From positions 1 through 49,087 of the forward strand of contig JAVKSL010000012.1 of the NCBI GenBank assembly GCA_039583695.1: a stretch of 49,087 bases of DNA, written 5' to 3'. A program made the position numbers and the translations under genes. The stretch comes from JAVKSL01 sp039583695. GTDB lineage: Bacteria; Actinomycetota; Acidimicrobiia; Acidimicrobiales; JAJPHD01. The notes beneath the pieces were generated by a model. That model had not been told where the DNA came from. It was given only the letters and a program-made list of their open reading frames with translations, and did no database searches. Below are positions 21,443-30,048 of this stretch, piece by piece. How positions within the stretch are numbered: position 1 is the stretch's first letter; each line of letters begins with the position of its first letter.

Positions 21443-21558
21443 CACGCCGGTCCGGGCCACACCCCGGTCACCACCCTGAACGTGATCGAACCGAGCGCGA
21501 ACAGGGCGCCGACGGCGATCCAGGAACCCGGATGGCGCCACACACGGCCGGGAGTCAC
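21439..21558 (-). CDS. 39-residue single-pass membrane protein in the conjugation operon
   Basis: A short gene that is easily missed. GTG at 21558 overlaps the stop of the VirB2-like gene by three bases, and its TGA overlaps the GTG of the VirB8-like gene. The product begins VTPGRVWRHPGSW and has one hydrophobic helix (IAVGALFALGSITFRVV) ending in WPGPAW. The precise stop-start overlaps on both sides and the membrane-helix composition support translation. It may be a small structural or assembly subunit of the channel. I do not recognise a family. Confidence 0.6.
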   Translation of the reverse strand: MTPGRVWRHPGSWIAVGALFALGSITFRVVTGVWPGPAW

Positions 21559-21854
21559 AACTTGGCCCCCGCACCTGCGAAGAACGAGATCAGCACGTTG
21601 GCGCCGCCGACCAGCATGGCAGCCAGCGCCGAGACCAGGACACCGGCCTTGCCCCGGCCCGCCAGGTGGGGGTTGGAAGAATGCGAGCCGAGTGCCCAGA
21701 CGATTGCCGAGATCACCAGGCCTGCAAGGGCGCCGACCAGGCCGAAGGTGAGCAGAGCACCCACGATGCTCTGGATCTCCGAGATGCCCGGAAGGCCGGA
21801 TGTGTTCGGGGAGATGTTCACCCCGGCGGCGGCCAGGGGAGTGGCGACTGACAT
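21555..21854 (-). CDS. VirB2-like small membrane protein (DUF6112-like)
   Basis: A 99-residue protein with two membrane segments (about 28-55 and 71-92: IVGALLTFGLVGALAGLVISA and GVLVSALAAMLVGGANVLISF) joined by a short basic loop. This is the form of VirB2-like pilin subunits and of DUF6112 proteins in actinobacterial conjugation operons. AGGAGC, about seven bases upstream of the ATG, is a good ribosome site. Its stop overlaps the next small gene. Confidence 0.72.
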   Translation of the reverse strand: MSVATPLAAAGVNISPNTSGLPGISEIQSIVGALLTFGLVGALAGLVISAIVWALGSHSSNPHLAGRGKAGVLVSALAAMLVGGANVLISFFAGAGAKL

Positions 21855-21941
21855 GTGCGGTGCTCCTTTCCGGAGCCGAAATTGACTCGGCTCTCCGTGC
21901 CTCAGCGGGCCACGTCTGGATGCGGTCGCGAACGGGGTGGC

Positions 21942-23027
21942 TCAGCGGAGATGGCGGATGCCCGACAACCCTCCGGAGGAGCGGACGAAGTTGGCGTAGG
22001 TCTGGACGATCAGGCCGAGTCGGGTGTCCGCCGCGTTGATGACCAGGCCGTCGCCGACGTACATGCCGACATGGCCCGGGGCGGCGAGCGTCCCGTCGGT
22101 GCCGGGCGTGAAGACCAGATCGCCGGGGGACATGAGAGCGGGGGAGCCCACGGGGGTGCCCTCGGAGAACTGCGCCACGCTGTTGTGGGGGAGTGGGATT
22201 CCCGCTGTGGCCCACGCCGCCATGGTCAGGCCCGAGCAGTCGAAGGCTCCAGGCCCCGCCGCACCCCAGAGGTAAGGTTTGCCCAACTGGCCGAGAGCGA
22301 AGCTGACGGCCCGGGCCTCCGGCGGTGTGGCGGAGGCGGGGATGACATAGTCGATTGGCAGTCCGGGCGCCGAGACGGGCCCGGTGCCCGCGGCGAGCGC
22401 TCCGCAGGCCAGCGTCGAGGCCTGGCCGCTCACCTGGGTAACCACGGCCTCGGCCTCGGGGAGGTTGGCCAGGTAGTTGGCCCCAACCACCGGCGAGAAG
22501 CCGTTCGAGACGGAGGGGACCCCGGTGAACGCGGAGACCTGCACCGCTTGGGCGGCGAGCCAGGGGTTCATGGTCTGCCAACCCGGCAGAGCCAGGAGTC
22601 TGTCGGTGAACAGGGTTGTGGATTCCACCGGGTCCAGCCTCTGCGCCACTGTGCCCCAGCCGGCGCGCTGTTGGAACAGACCGACCGAGTCGTAGTTGGT
22701 CCCGGATCCCTGGGTGGAGATGGCGCCGACCACTCCGAGGTTGCCGAGGACCCGCAGGCCGGATTCGGTGATCGCGGTCATCACCGCGATCACCGCGGCT
22801 TGCTCGCCTCCCTGCTGGGCGGCGACTGCGACCACCGTGCGGGCGTTAGCCGCCTGGGCGGGGTCGAGGCTCGGGAGGGGCCCGCTGGTGACACACGGCG
22901 ACGCCGCCCCGGCCGGGGTGAGGGCGCCCGGGGTCGGAGAAGCCGAGACGGTGGGCACCATCGCCAGCGCAAGGACGAGACCGAACGCCGCGGCACCCCC
23001 CGCCCCAGCGGCCACCACCAACTGCAC
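21942..23027 (-). CDS. Secreted NlpC/P60 peptidoglycan hydrolase of the conjugation system
   Basis: A 361-residue exported protein. An N-terminal hydrophobic segment (about 3-28) is a signal or anchor. A lysozyme/transglycosylase-like region follows (ITESGLRVLGN, SVGLFQQR), and a C-terminal NlpC/P60 domain has the catalytic cysteine in FDCSGLT (near 263) and histidine in PGHVGMY (near 317). Such enzymes open the cell wall locally for the conjugation channel (VirB1/TcpG role). The GTG start at 23027 has GGGAGGGAG upstream. Confidence 0.88.
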   Translation of the reverse strand: MQLVVAAGAGGAAAFGLVLALAMVPTVSASPTPGALTPAGAASPCVTSGPLPSLDPAQAANARTVVAVAAQQGGEQAAVIAVMTAITESGLRVLGNLGVVGAISTQGSGTNYDSVGLFQQRAGWGTVAQRLDPVESTTLFTDRLLALPGWQTMNPWLAAQAVQVSAFTGVPSVSNGFSPVVGANYLANLPEAEAVVTQVSGQASTLACGALAAGTGPVSAPGLPIDYVIPASATPPEARAVSFALGQLGKPYLWGAAGPGAFDCSGLTMAAWATAGIPLPHNSVAQFSEGTPVGSPALMSPGDLVFTPGTDGTLAAPGHVGMYVGDGLVINAADTRLGLIVQTYANFVRSSGGLSGIRHLR

Positions 23028-23183
23028 CAGCCGGCTCCCTCCCGGGCCGACTCCCGGCCTCCACCGTCGGGTGGTCAGTGTCTGGATCCGGCCCTTGGGT
23101 CAGGTGGGCTTACGAGGCGTGCGGTCCCGAAAGCTGCGACGGCGGGCAGCCTCGGGTGGGGCGGTGCAAGCCTCCTTTGGCAC

Positions 23184-24158
23184 CTAGACGGCCATCTGCC
23201 CGTGAGCTCCGGGATCCAGGTCCTCCGCATGACCCAAGGCCACGGACTGCGCGAACGCACGACGGGCGTCACGCCGGGCTCGACGGCGACGGTTCTCGTC
23301 GGTCTCCGGTTCGGGGGCGAGGTCGAGCAGGTCGGCTCGCCATCGCAGGCGTAGAGTCACGGGTGCGGCGGCGGGTGACGCGGTCGCCCACCAGCGCAGC
23401 ACGCCCTCGTCGGTGCGGCCCTCCGGGCCGATCAGGAGGGCGGCCACACGGGTTGCTGCCGCATGGGTCGGGATCAGGTCGTCGTTAAGTGCCCTGGCCA
23501 GGCGACGAGAGCCGGTCCCGTTGGCCCGTAGCCGGCGGAGCGGGTCGTTGCGGTCGGCCGTCGACGCTGGCCCGGACAGCTCGACCGCGAGTCTTGCGGC
23601 GGCGGCCAGACGCTCAGGATGAACGTCGGCCAAGCGAACGTTGGTCGCTGCGGCCAGTCCGGCAGCCAGGCGGGGGAACGGGTCCGGCCCGGCGGGAGAC
23701 GGCACGGGGGTCGGTGCGACCAGACGCTCGGCAACCAGCCTCGGCAGGCGGCCCTCGCGAAGCGAAGGCGGTCGGGCCCGGGTCGCGTTGGTAAGGACCG
23801 CCGCCGGGGTGAGCGCCCCGGCCCGGATTTGCGGGGCCGCCCGGATCAGTCGGCGTGCGGCCGACTCGGCCCGATCCATGGGCACGATGGCGGCGGCGAT
23901 CTCGATGGCCAGGCGACCCGTCGGCGAGGCCATCCAGGCCAGGTCACCCATGTCGGGGACCGGGAGAGCGGCGAGCTCGACGACTCTGGTACGCAGGTCC
24001 GACGGCATCCGGACGACCCGCGGGCTCACTACCCGGTCACGGCTCGGTGCCTGTTGGGTGCCGGGGGCTGCATCGGCAGCGGCCATGACGCCCGTGGGAG
24101 TCTTGAGTGGGGTGTCGAGGGGCCGGCCATGCTGGGTTTTCTTGGTGTCATTCTCCAT
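23184..24158 (-). CDS. Unknown leading gene of the conjugation operon
   Basis: A 324-residue, arginine- and alanine-rich, mostly helical protein with no membrane segment or motif I recognise. The first 45 residues look disordered; the C-terminus is strongly basic before an acidic end. It is the first gene of the leftward operon, facing the XRE regulator across a 145-base control region. A DNA-binding or cytoplasmic assembly role would fit, but that is only position-based inference. Confidence 0.65.
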   Translation of the reverse strand: MENDTKKTQHGRPLDTPLKTPTGVMAAADAAPGTQQAPSRDRVVSPRVVRMPSDLRTRVVELAALPVPDMGDLAWMASPTGRLAIEIAAAIVPMDRAESAARRLIRAAPQIRAGALTPAAVLTNATRARPPSLREGRLPRLVAERLVAPTPVPSPAGPDPFPRLAAGLAAATNVRLADVHPERLAAAARLAVELSGPASTADRNDPLRRLRANGTGSRRLARALNDDLIPTHAAATRVAALLIGPEGRTDEGVLRWWATASPAAAPVTLRLRWRADLLDLAPEPETDENRRRRARRDARRAFAQSVALGHAEDLDPGAHGQMAV

Positions 24159-24303
24159 AAGGACAGCAAGCCACGACCGCCTCTCGGGTATAAGAGGCCG
24201 CTACCCAGCCAATGACCAGCCAATGACGCCAGTCCCGCGCGCCGTCACACCGTGTGTCTAAAGTTGGTGCGACAAGGCGACTGCCTCACGGGAGGAGTCG
24301 GAG
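24159..24303. promoter_or_regulatory. Divergent control region between the conjugation operon and XRE regulator
   Basis: A tandem direct repeat of an 11-base unit (ccagccaatga at 24205-24215 and 24216-24226) lies next to an inverted repeat with six-base arms (gcctct 24179-24184 and agaggc 24193-24198). TATACC on the minus strand inside this area could be a -10 for the tra operon. GGAGGA at 24291-24296 is the ribosome site of the regulator. The repeats are plausible operators for the divergent XRE protein. Confidence 0.5.
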
Positions 24304-25653
24304 GTGACGCAACCGAAGGTTTGCATACCGAACCCACGGCTCAGGTGGGCGCGGCTCCAGAGGGGTTGGAGCCATGCCGAGCTTGCCGAGCAGATCAAGC
24401 AGAGCATGGAGCGTACGAACGAGCCGGACACCGGGCTCACCGCGGACACGGTCCGGCGGTGGGAGACCGGCGAACGGGCAACGTTGCCGCGATACCGCAA
24501 GCATCTTGTTCTGGTGTTCCGCCTGCCAGCGGACGTTCTGGGCCTTCTCAGTCCAGACGAGCTGGCGTGCCGACCACCCGAAGACAGACAAGAGTTCGAG
24601 CAGTTGAGGAGCGTGATCACGATGGCGCAGGGCCCATGGAGCGACGAGGCGTTCAGCCGCAACACGTTTCTGCGGTTGTTTATGGGCGCCTGCGCGTCGG
24701 TTCTGCTGCCCGACGCCATGCCGGGTCTGAGCGCTCGCGGCGGGGAGCTGGATAGGCCGGGGCCAACCCTGGACGGGGAAACCTCTGTCGCATATGAGGC
24801 GGCCGTCGACGCCCAGGCCGGGCTCTACTGGACCGTTCCGGCTCAGCCGCTGTTCGAGTCGGCCCTCGGCCATACGCGCCTGGGCATGGAGCTGTTGCGG
24901 GGGGCCACCGGCAGTGTCCGCCGGCCGCTGGCCACCGCCACGGCCAGGTCGGCGCTACTTTGCGGCCGGCTGGCGTTCTTCGACCTCGGTGACCCGGCAG
25001 GGGGCGAGCGCTGTTTCGAGACTGCCATGCGGCTCGCTCAAGAGGGCGACGACCACGCAGTCGCGGCGGTCATCTGCGGGCACATGGCGTTCGTGCCAGG
25101 CTTTCGGTGTCGCGAGGTCGAAGCAGCGCACTTCCTGGACGCTGCCGCCGGCCATGTCCGCTACGGGGGAGGGCCCCTGCTGCGCTCCTGGGTGCACGCC
25201 GTGAAGGCCGAGTTGGCCGTCCGGGCGGGGAACACCAAGCAGGGCATGGCCGCCGTTCGCCAAGCGGAGGATGCTCTCGCTACGGGGGGAGCGGACCCGG
25301 CGTGGCTGGACTTCTACGACCGCTCCCGCCTTGCGGGCTTCCTCGGCTATGCCCAGCTGCACGCCGGGCGCACTGCGGATGCGGTCTCGACGTTCGAGGG
25401 CGCGCTTGCCGGGCTGGCGCGCCGTGCCGCCAAACAGCGGGCGGTGTTGCTACTCGACCTCGCCAACGCCTACGTTCCGCTGGACCCGAAGACGGCGCTC
25501 GACCACGCGACGCAAGCACTGGACGGGATGAGCCGGGAGGTGTACGCCGCGGCGAGGGACCGGTTGCCAGGCCTGCGAGCGGCGTTCCAGGCGACTCCGT
25601 ACGCCGCCGAGTTCGACGAGCGGTCGCGTGCTATGGTGCCGACCTTCTTTTAG
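24304..25653 (+). CDS. XRE-family regulator with TPR-like C-terminal domain
   Basis: A 449-residue protein. An N-terminal Cro/C1-type helix-turn-helix (about 8-60; GWSHAELAEQI and TVRRWETGER are typical) is joined to a long helical-repeat region (about 150-440) of the TPR kind found in actinobacterial regulators. It is transcribed divergently from the tra operon. GTG at 24304 has a strong GGAGGA seven bases upstream. It probably controls transfer genes in response to a peptide or cellular signal, perhaps by binding the repeats in the divergent region. Confidence 0.82.
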   Translation: MTQPKVCIPNPRLRWARLQRGWSHAELAEQIKQSMERTNEPDTGLTADTVRRWETGERATLPRYRKHLVLVFRLPADVLGLLSPDELACRPPEDRQEFEQLRSVITMAQGPWSDEAFSRNTFLRLFMGACASVLLPDAMPGLSARGGELDRPGPTLDGETSVAYEAAVDAQAGLYWTVPAQPLFESALGHTRLGMELLRGATGSVRRPLATATARSALLCGRLAFFDLGDPAGGERCFETAMRLAQEGDDHAVAAVICGHMAFVPGFRCREVEAAHFLDAAAGHVRYGGGPLLRSWVHAVKAELAVRAGNTKQGMAAVRQAEDALATGGADPAWLDFYDRSRLAGFLGYAQLHAGRTADAVSTFEGALAGLARRAAKQRAVLLLDLANAYVPLDPKTALDHATQALDGMSREVYAAARDRLPGLRAAFQATPYAAEFDERSRAMVPTFF

Positions 25654-26324
25654 GCGCAACTTGGGTGGGAGAAGCGAGAACCGTTGCTCCTATCGCCGGT
25701 TCGGCACCGGGCATGGGCCACCGCCCAGGCCGTCCTCGGCGTCGTTCTGTGCGCCCGAGACACGATCGAGCGCGAGGGGGTTCGGGCGACGGGTTCGGGC
25801 GATTCCGTGGCAACACGCCTGGCGCCAGAGCCGTCGATCCATTGCGACTGGGTGCTCCGTGGCTTCTGGGATGCGTGTTCACGCGCGCCCCTGTTTGGAC
25901 TATTACCGGAGGGGGAGCAGGGCGGCGGGACCTTGAGGTGCCCGGCTCGCGTGTTACAGCGATCGGGGCAACTCCATGATCTCCAAGGCTGTCACCCAGC
26001 TGTCGACATGGATGTGCTTCCAGTCCCACTCCCGGCCGCACCGCCACTCCGGCATTGGCCTGCACATCTCCGCCGACGTCCACTTCGGCCGGGCCGAGAG
26101 CGTTGGGGCGCTCGCAGGCAGTCCTCGACACAGCCTACGCTGCCCACCCCCACCCCACCCCACCCCACCAGGTTCCGGCATCCCCCTGCGCCCCCCGGCT
26201 GCCCGAGGCAGCATGGATCAACCGACCCGAGGAGGCGACGCCCCTGGCCCACGCCATCTGAGCAGCCCGTGTCTCACCCGGGCTGACACCTTCCGGGACA
26301 GTCCCGGGTGTCACAAGGTGGTGG
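25654..26324. other. Non-coding or decayed stretch between regulator and cargo
   Basis: No gene I would defend. On the minus strand, a frame ending at 25954 has a protein-like C-terminus (PEWRCGREWDWKHIHVDSW) joined to a repeat-derived N-terminal part, so it may be the tail of a broken gene. A CCCAC-type simple repeat lies at about 26143-26169. Confidence 0.35.
26143..26169. repeat. CCCAC simple-sequence tract
   Basis: Consecutive near-perfect five-base units of C-rich sequence with no coding role. It could vary in length by slippage, and it lies upstream of the three-gene cassette. Confidence 0.6.
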
Positions 26325-26337
26325 CAGACTTGTGGTC
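26325..26337 (+). promoter_or_regulatory. Putative -10 for a leaderless start of the three-gene cassette
   Basis: CAGACT at 26325-26330 lies seven bases before GTG 26338, and no ribosome site is visible. This resembles the spacing seen at other cargo genes in the window. Confidence 0.3.
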
Positions 26338-27456
26338 GTGCGTTGGGACGACCTGCAACTTCTTCACCTCGTCGACGAGCTGGAACAGTCTGGTCAGCTG
26401 AGCGAACTGACCAACGGACTGAACCTGATGCGACGCATGGGCGGCAGCGACATCGACCGGAATCGCGATCTGGGTCCGTTCGCTGGCGAGCTGGTGCTCG
26501 CCGAGAAGGCCGGATACATGACCTGGAAGGAGCTGCAGGGCCGCTTCGTGGGCCACCCCACATGGGACGGAGACCCAAACTTCTGGCTCCAGCAGATCAT
26601 GCACATCCGACCCACCCTCGCCGGCCGTGACCGGGTTCGGGGCCGGGTCATCCAGCGACCTCTTCCCGACCCGGACGAGGACGACGACCGGCTGATCTCC
26701 GGGATGACCCTGGAGGAAATCGCCCGAGCGATCGCCGAGACCTACACCGACCGCCAACTACCCCGCAATCTGGGCGACTCGGGCATACCCACCGAGTTCC
26801 TGACGGCCGAGACCAACCAGCCGAAGTGGGAGTACGTGATGGCAGTGCTGGAGCGCCTCCACGACGGCGGCTCGGCGGCCCGACGAACCTTGAGGGAGTT
26901 CATCGGCGGATGGCTCGAAGGCTGGCATCATGCGCCGCCGCGGGCGGACATCAGGAGGCGCATCACCGCTCTGCTCGCCCAGGAAGGCTGGCATACACGA
27001 GACGGCTGCCTTGTGATCGGCGACAAGACCCACGATGCCGCCGGGCTCTTGACCCCGCTGGGCCGCGATGTGCGGGTCGCGGCACTGCACCCGGAGATCC
27101 GTCTCGTCGCCGACCGTTACATCGAGGGTGAGCGGATGGAGGTGGCGATCTTCGAGGCGTTCAAGGCGGTCATCAACCGGGTGAAGATGATGGCGGGTAC
27201 CGAGGGTGACGGCTTCTCCGACAAGGACCCACAACTGGCTTTGGCCGAGCTGTCGACGCAGTCGGGGAGGGACATCCAGAGCGGCTACAGGTTTTTGTTC
27301 ATGGGTGCCGCCCAGGGCATCAGAAACCCTGACGCCCACGAGCAGCTCAAGGCGCTCGGTCCTGAAGAGGGAATGGAGGAACTTGCCTTCGCCAGCCTGC
27401 TGATGCGCCGGCTGGACGTGGCGAGGAGCACCCGGGAGCGGACCGGCGATGGATGA
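26338..27456 (+). CDS. TIGR02391-like (Hypoth_Ymh) protein, first gene of a candidate defence cassette
   Basis: A 372-residue protein. The C-terminal part (about 260-360) has the pattern of the TIGR02391/Ymh domain: IFEAFKAVINRVKMMAG and then MGAAQGIRNPDAHE, the conserved RNP-H helix. That domain is often found in abortive-infection-type genes. The middle (about 130-220; LEEIARAIAETY, GWLEGWHHA, LAQEGW) resembles small helical adaptor domains seen in Abi proteins, with low certainty. GTG 26338 was preferred to an earlier start at 26308 because WDDLQLLHLVDEL follows directly. Its end overlaps the DUF4238 gene by eight bases. Role inferred: sensor or effector of a cell-suicide response. Confidence 0.72.
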   Translation: MRWDDLQLLHLVDELEQSGQLSELTNGLNLMRRMGGSDIDRNRDLGPFAGELVLAEKAGYMTWKELQGRFVGHPTWDGDPNFWLQQIMHIRPTLAGRDRVRGRVIQRPLPDPDEDDDRLISGMTLEEIARAIAETYTDRQLPRNLGDSGIPTEFLTAETNQPKWEYVMAVLERLHDGGSAARRTLREFIGGWLEGWHHAPPRADIRRRITALLAQEGWHTRDGCLVIGDKTHDAAGLLTPLGRDVRVAALHPEIRLVADRYIEGERMEVAIFEAFKAVINRVKMMAGTEGDGFSDKDPQLALAELSTQSGRDIQSGYRFLFMGAAQGIRNPDAHEQLKALGPEEGMEELAFASLLMRRLDVARSTRERTGDG

Positions 27457-28492
27457 GAAGCACCATCTCGTCCCCGAGTTCTATCTCCGGGGCTTCGCCG
27501 AGGGAAGTCAGATCGGACTAGTCGACCGGGACCTACGAAAGCGGTTCGTCACTTCGGTGAACCGAGCGCTCAAGGTGGGCGGCTTCTACGAGATCACGCA
27601 GAAACCGACGATTGACCTGGCCAGTCTGGACGACACGGAACGGGTCGACTACCTGGCATCCCTCAACGACGTCGCGGCACTGCCCCATCTGGCCCCAAAA
27701 ATCTTCAGACGCGACGGCGACACCGTCACCATCCTTCCCGGCGCCGTCGAGGCGATCTTGGGCTACTTCGAGTCCAGAGCCAAACCCGCGCTGCAACGAC
27801 TACGGGACTCGTTTCCTGCCATCACCCCCGAGGACCGCTTCTGGATCGCACAGTTCATCGGCCTGCAGTTCGCTCGCGGCCACGCCCTCCGGGAGCAGGT
27901 CAACGACATCATGAAGCTCACCCTCGCCGAAATGGTCAAGGACTCCCCTCGTCTCGCAAAGGACTGGGAGAGAGGTACTGGCAGGAAGGCCCACGAAGTG
28001 GCTGACGCGCTGCGCGGCTTGACCTTCACCGGCGATCGTATGTATACCCACATGTTCGACGCCTTGACGGCCGCCGCGGAGATCATTTTCCTGCGTACCT
28101 GGCGGCTCTTAGAGTTCGAGAGGGGCCGCGTCATCACCTCTGATGAACCGTGTGCTCCTTGGGGGCGGCCGGGCCGGAACATCGAGACGCACCCACTGGG
28201 GTTGGCCACCGCCGACGCGGTCTTCTTCCCAGTCGACAGCTCTAGAGTGCTGCAGTTTCTTCGCCCGGATGGCGCCGTCGAACTGCGCAAGGCTGGTTCA
28301 GAGGTTAAACTGCGCCAGAGCAATAACGCAGTCGCCTCGAACGCTCGCAGGTGGATCGTCTACTCGCCATATTCGACGTCCGTCAATCAACTGGCCGTTA
28401 GGCGCCTGCCCACCGCCAGGTTGGAGAAGGTCGGAGAGCGGATCGCTCCTAACGGCACGTTCCGTGAGCTGATGCGGTTCAGTTCGAGTTGA
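27449..28492 (+). CDS. DUF4238 protein, second gene of the candidate defence cassette
   Basis: A 347-residue protein starting with the DUF4238 signature KHHLVPEFYLRGFA. The family has no proven function; the paired histidines at the very N-terminus and conserved aspartates suggest a metal-dependent enzyme, which is inference. No membrane segment or signal is seen. Its ATG lies inside the last codons of the preceding gene and its stop overlaps the next start (TTGA at 28489-28492), so the three proteins are made from one transcript with coupled translation. Confidence 0.78.
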   Translation: MDEKHHLVPEFYLRGFAEGSQIGLVDRDLRKRFVTSVNRALKVGGFYEITQKPTIDLASLDDTERVDYLASLNDVAALPHLAPKIFRRDGDTVTILPGAVEAILGYFESRAKPALQRLRDSFPAITPEDRFWIAQFIGLQFARGHALREQVNDIMKLTLAEMVKDSPRLAKDWERGTGRKAHEVADALRGLTFTGDRMYTHMFDALTAAAEIIFLRTWRLLEFERGRVITSDEPCAPWGRPGRNIETHPLGLATADAVFFPVDSSRVLQFLRPDGAVELRKAGSEVKLRQSNNAVASNARRWIVYSPYSTSVNQLAVRRLPTARLEKVGERIAPNGTFRELMRFSSS

Positions 28493-29364
28493 CCGATGCC
28501 CGGCCCGTGTTAGGCGACGGCAAACTCGACGACCGGGGCCCGGTACCGCCCACGCCGAGGGGTCCGCGGGGGAAGGGCCCGTTCGTCGGCCGTCCGCTGC
28601 CAGGCGTAGAGGACTGCATCTTCTGCGGGAAGGCGGCCGTGTCCGGTGAGCACCTCTTCCCTGACTGGATCAACAGGCGTTTCGCCAAGCCGGACTCGCC
28701 GATGCCCATATCGCAGACGCTCAACGGTGAGCAGGTCGACAGCTGGAACGCCTACGAGCTGGCCAGCATCGAAATCCGGGCTGTCTGCGTGATGTGCAAC
28801 AACGAGTGGATGAGCGAGATCGAAAACGACGCCAGCGTCCACTTGAAGCCGATGATCGACGGTCATGCCCTGACCCTCACGCCACGCGCCCAGGTCGAAC
28901 TAGCAACGTGGATCACGCTCAAGGCGATGGTATTCGAGGCAGTCGCCCAGTACCCGTCGGTAACCGCCCAATCGAATCGAGACCTGTTGCGGACGCAGAG
29001 GCGTCCTCCAAGCTATGCGTGTGCCTATCTCGCCCGCTTCGACGCCCGCTTCGACATGTCCGTCTCGCGTCGCTACGTCATGGGGGAGCGAACGCCGGGA
29101 TCAGCTCAAGCGGAAGCTGCAGTCGTGGTGTTGACCACCGGCCCGGTCGTAGCCGCTGTCCTCCTGAGCCCGACCCTCCCGACACACGACTTTACGATTC
29201 CCGGAGGACGGGCGCTCCAGTACATGGTCATCTATCCCCCCACCTTCGAGCCGATTCAGTGGCCCCCGCATCAGGCTCTCACGCCAACCGAGCACGACTC
29301 CGTTCCGGCTCGATTCCTCGCAGTGCGGAACGACAACTGCGGAGGCGGTAGCCGCAGTGTCTAG
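28489..29364 (+). CDS. HNH-like zinc protein, third gene of the candidate defence cassette
   Basis: A 291-residue protein. An HNH-like module lies near residues 43-105: CIFCG, then SGEHLFPDW with a possible catalytic histidine, and later VCVMCNNEWMSEIE with a second CxxC and asparagine. The paired CxxC motifs would bind zinc, and the EH and NN residues fit a treble-clef nuclease. The C-terminal half is unrecognised. TTG 28489 is coupled to the upstream stop; GTG 28507 is an alternative. As the only clear nuclease-like part of the cassette it is the most likely effector. Confidence 0.72.
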   Translation: MTDARPVLGDGKLDDRGPVPPTPRGPRGKGPFVGRPLPGVEDCIFCGKAAVSGEHLFPDWINRRFAKPDSPMPISQTLNGEQVDSWNAYELASIEIRAVCVMCNNEWMSEIENDASVHLKPMIDGHALTLTPRAQVELATWITLKAMVFEAVAQYPSVTAQSNRDLLRTQRRPPSYACAYLARFDARFDMSVSRRYVMGERTPGSAQAEAAVVVLTTGPVVAAVLLSPTLPTHDFTIPGGRALQYMVIYPPTFEPIQWPPHQALTPTEHDSVPARFLAVRNDNCGGGSRSV

Positions 29365-29502
29365 GCGCGACACCTGGCCGCCCAGAACGGCACCTCGGGC
29401 GTGTCACGCGCTGCCCGGCGGCTCACTGACGAACAAGACGGACCGCCCGCCGGATTGACCGGAAGCCGGTGCCTCGGTGTGCGCCAGCACCAGACCGCCT
29501 GG

Positions 29503-29514
29503 TAGCGTCGCAGC
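29503..29514 (+). promoter_or_regulatory. Putative -10 for a leaderless small gene
   Basis: TAGCGT at 29503-29508 lies exactly six bases before GTG 29515. No ribosome site is present. Confidence 0.4.
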
Positions 29515-29820
29515 GTGCTGTGGTACGTAGTCGTCAACGCCAGCATGGCTAACGACATCGTCGCAAGCCAGGTACTCCGGGAGCGGATGAAGGACCTCAA
29601 GCCCAGGCTCACCCCGTACGGAGGGAGTCGGCGACGGGTCATCCTGGAGGTCGAGGCTGGCTCTTACAGCGAGGCGGGCGAACTTGCTGTGAGCCGGCTG
29701 AACGAAGCCTTCGTCGAGTGGGATCGTCAGGAGGGAGCCCACGTCAACCTCGATGACGCTTGGGTGATGCACGTCAGCATTGAACCTCCATCTCCATCGG
29801 AATGGGACAAGCTGGGCTGA
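29515..29820 (+). CDS. Small unknown protein, 101 residues
   Basis: A compact acidic protein with alternating strand and helix patterns (LWYVVVNAS, then RRRVILEVEA, then WVMHVSIEP), consistent with a small alpha/beta sandwich. No family recognised. GTG 29515 follows a leaderless-type -10. It stands alone, 150 bases after the HNH-like gene on the same strand, so it could be a fourth member of that cassette. Nothing else of note is seen in 29821-30048. Confidence 0.55.
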   Translation: MLWYVVVNASMANDIVASQVLRERMKDLKPRLTPYGGSRRRVILEVEAGSYSEAGELAVSRLNEAFVEWDRQEGAHVNLDDAWVMHVSIEPPSPSEWDKLG

Positions 29821-30048
29821 GCTGAGGCGGTCATCGTCACCCAGTGACCGTTGGCTCTCGGGCTCGGACGCGTCGCGGTGCCCATTCCCCGAGCGACGCC
29901 GACTGTCGGTGAAGTCGGCATTGCGAGGCTGAAACGTGACCTCTAACTAGTGCTGACGCATCTGTTCCTGCGGCGAGCGCAGAAGGCGCGCTCCGTAATC
30001 CACAGTGCCCAGGACCCACATAGCGCATATCGGCACATCTCGGCATGT

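Noticed and set aside
21559..22581. Most of a 380-codon minus-strand frame ending at 21439
   Set aside because: It is antisense-phase to the NlpC/P60 and VirB2-like genes. Only its last 39 codons (21439-21558) look like a real, separately started gene.
26143..26169. C-rich repeats considered as a CRISPR or iteron array
   Set aside because: The units are five bases with no spacers, so this is simple sequence.
25684..26286. 200-codon plus-strand frame after the XRE gene
   Set aside because: It is proline/arginine-rich, runs through simple repeats, and has no ribosome site or recognisable motif.
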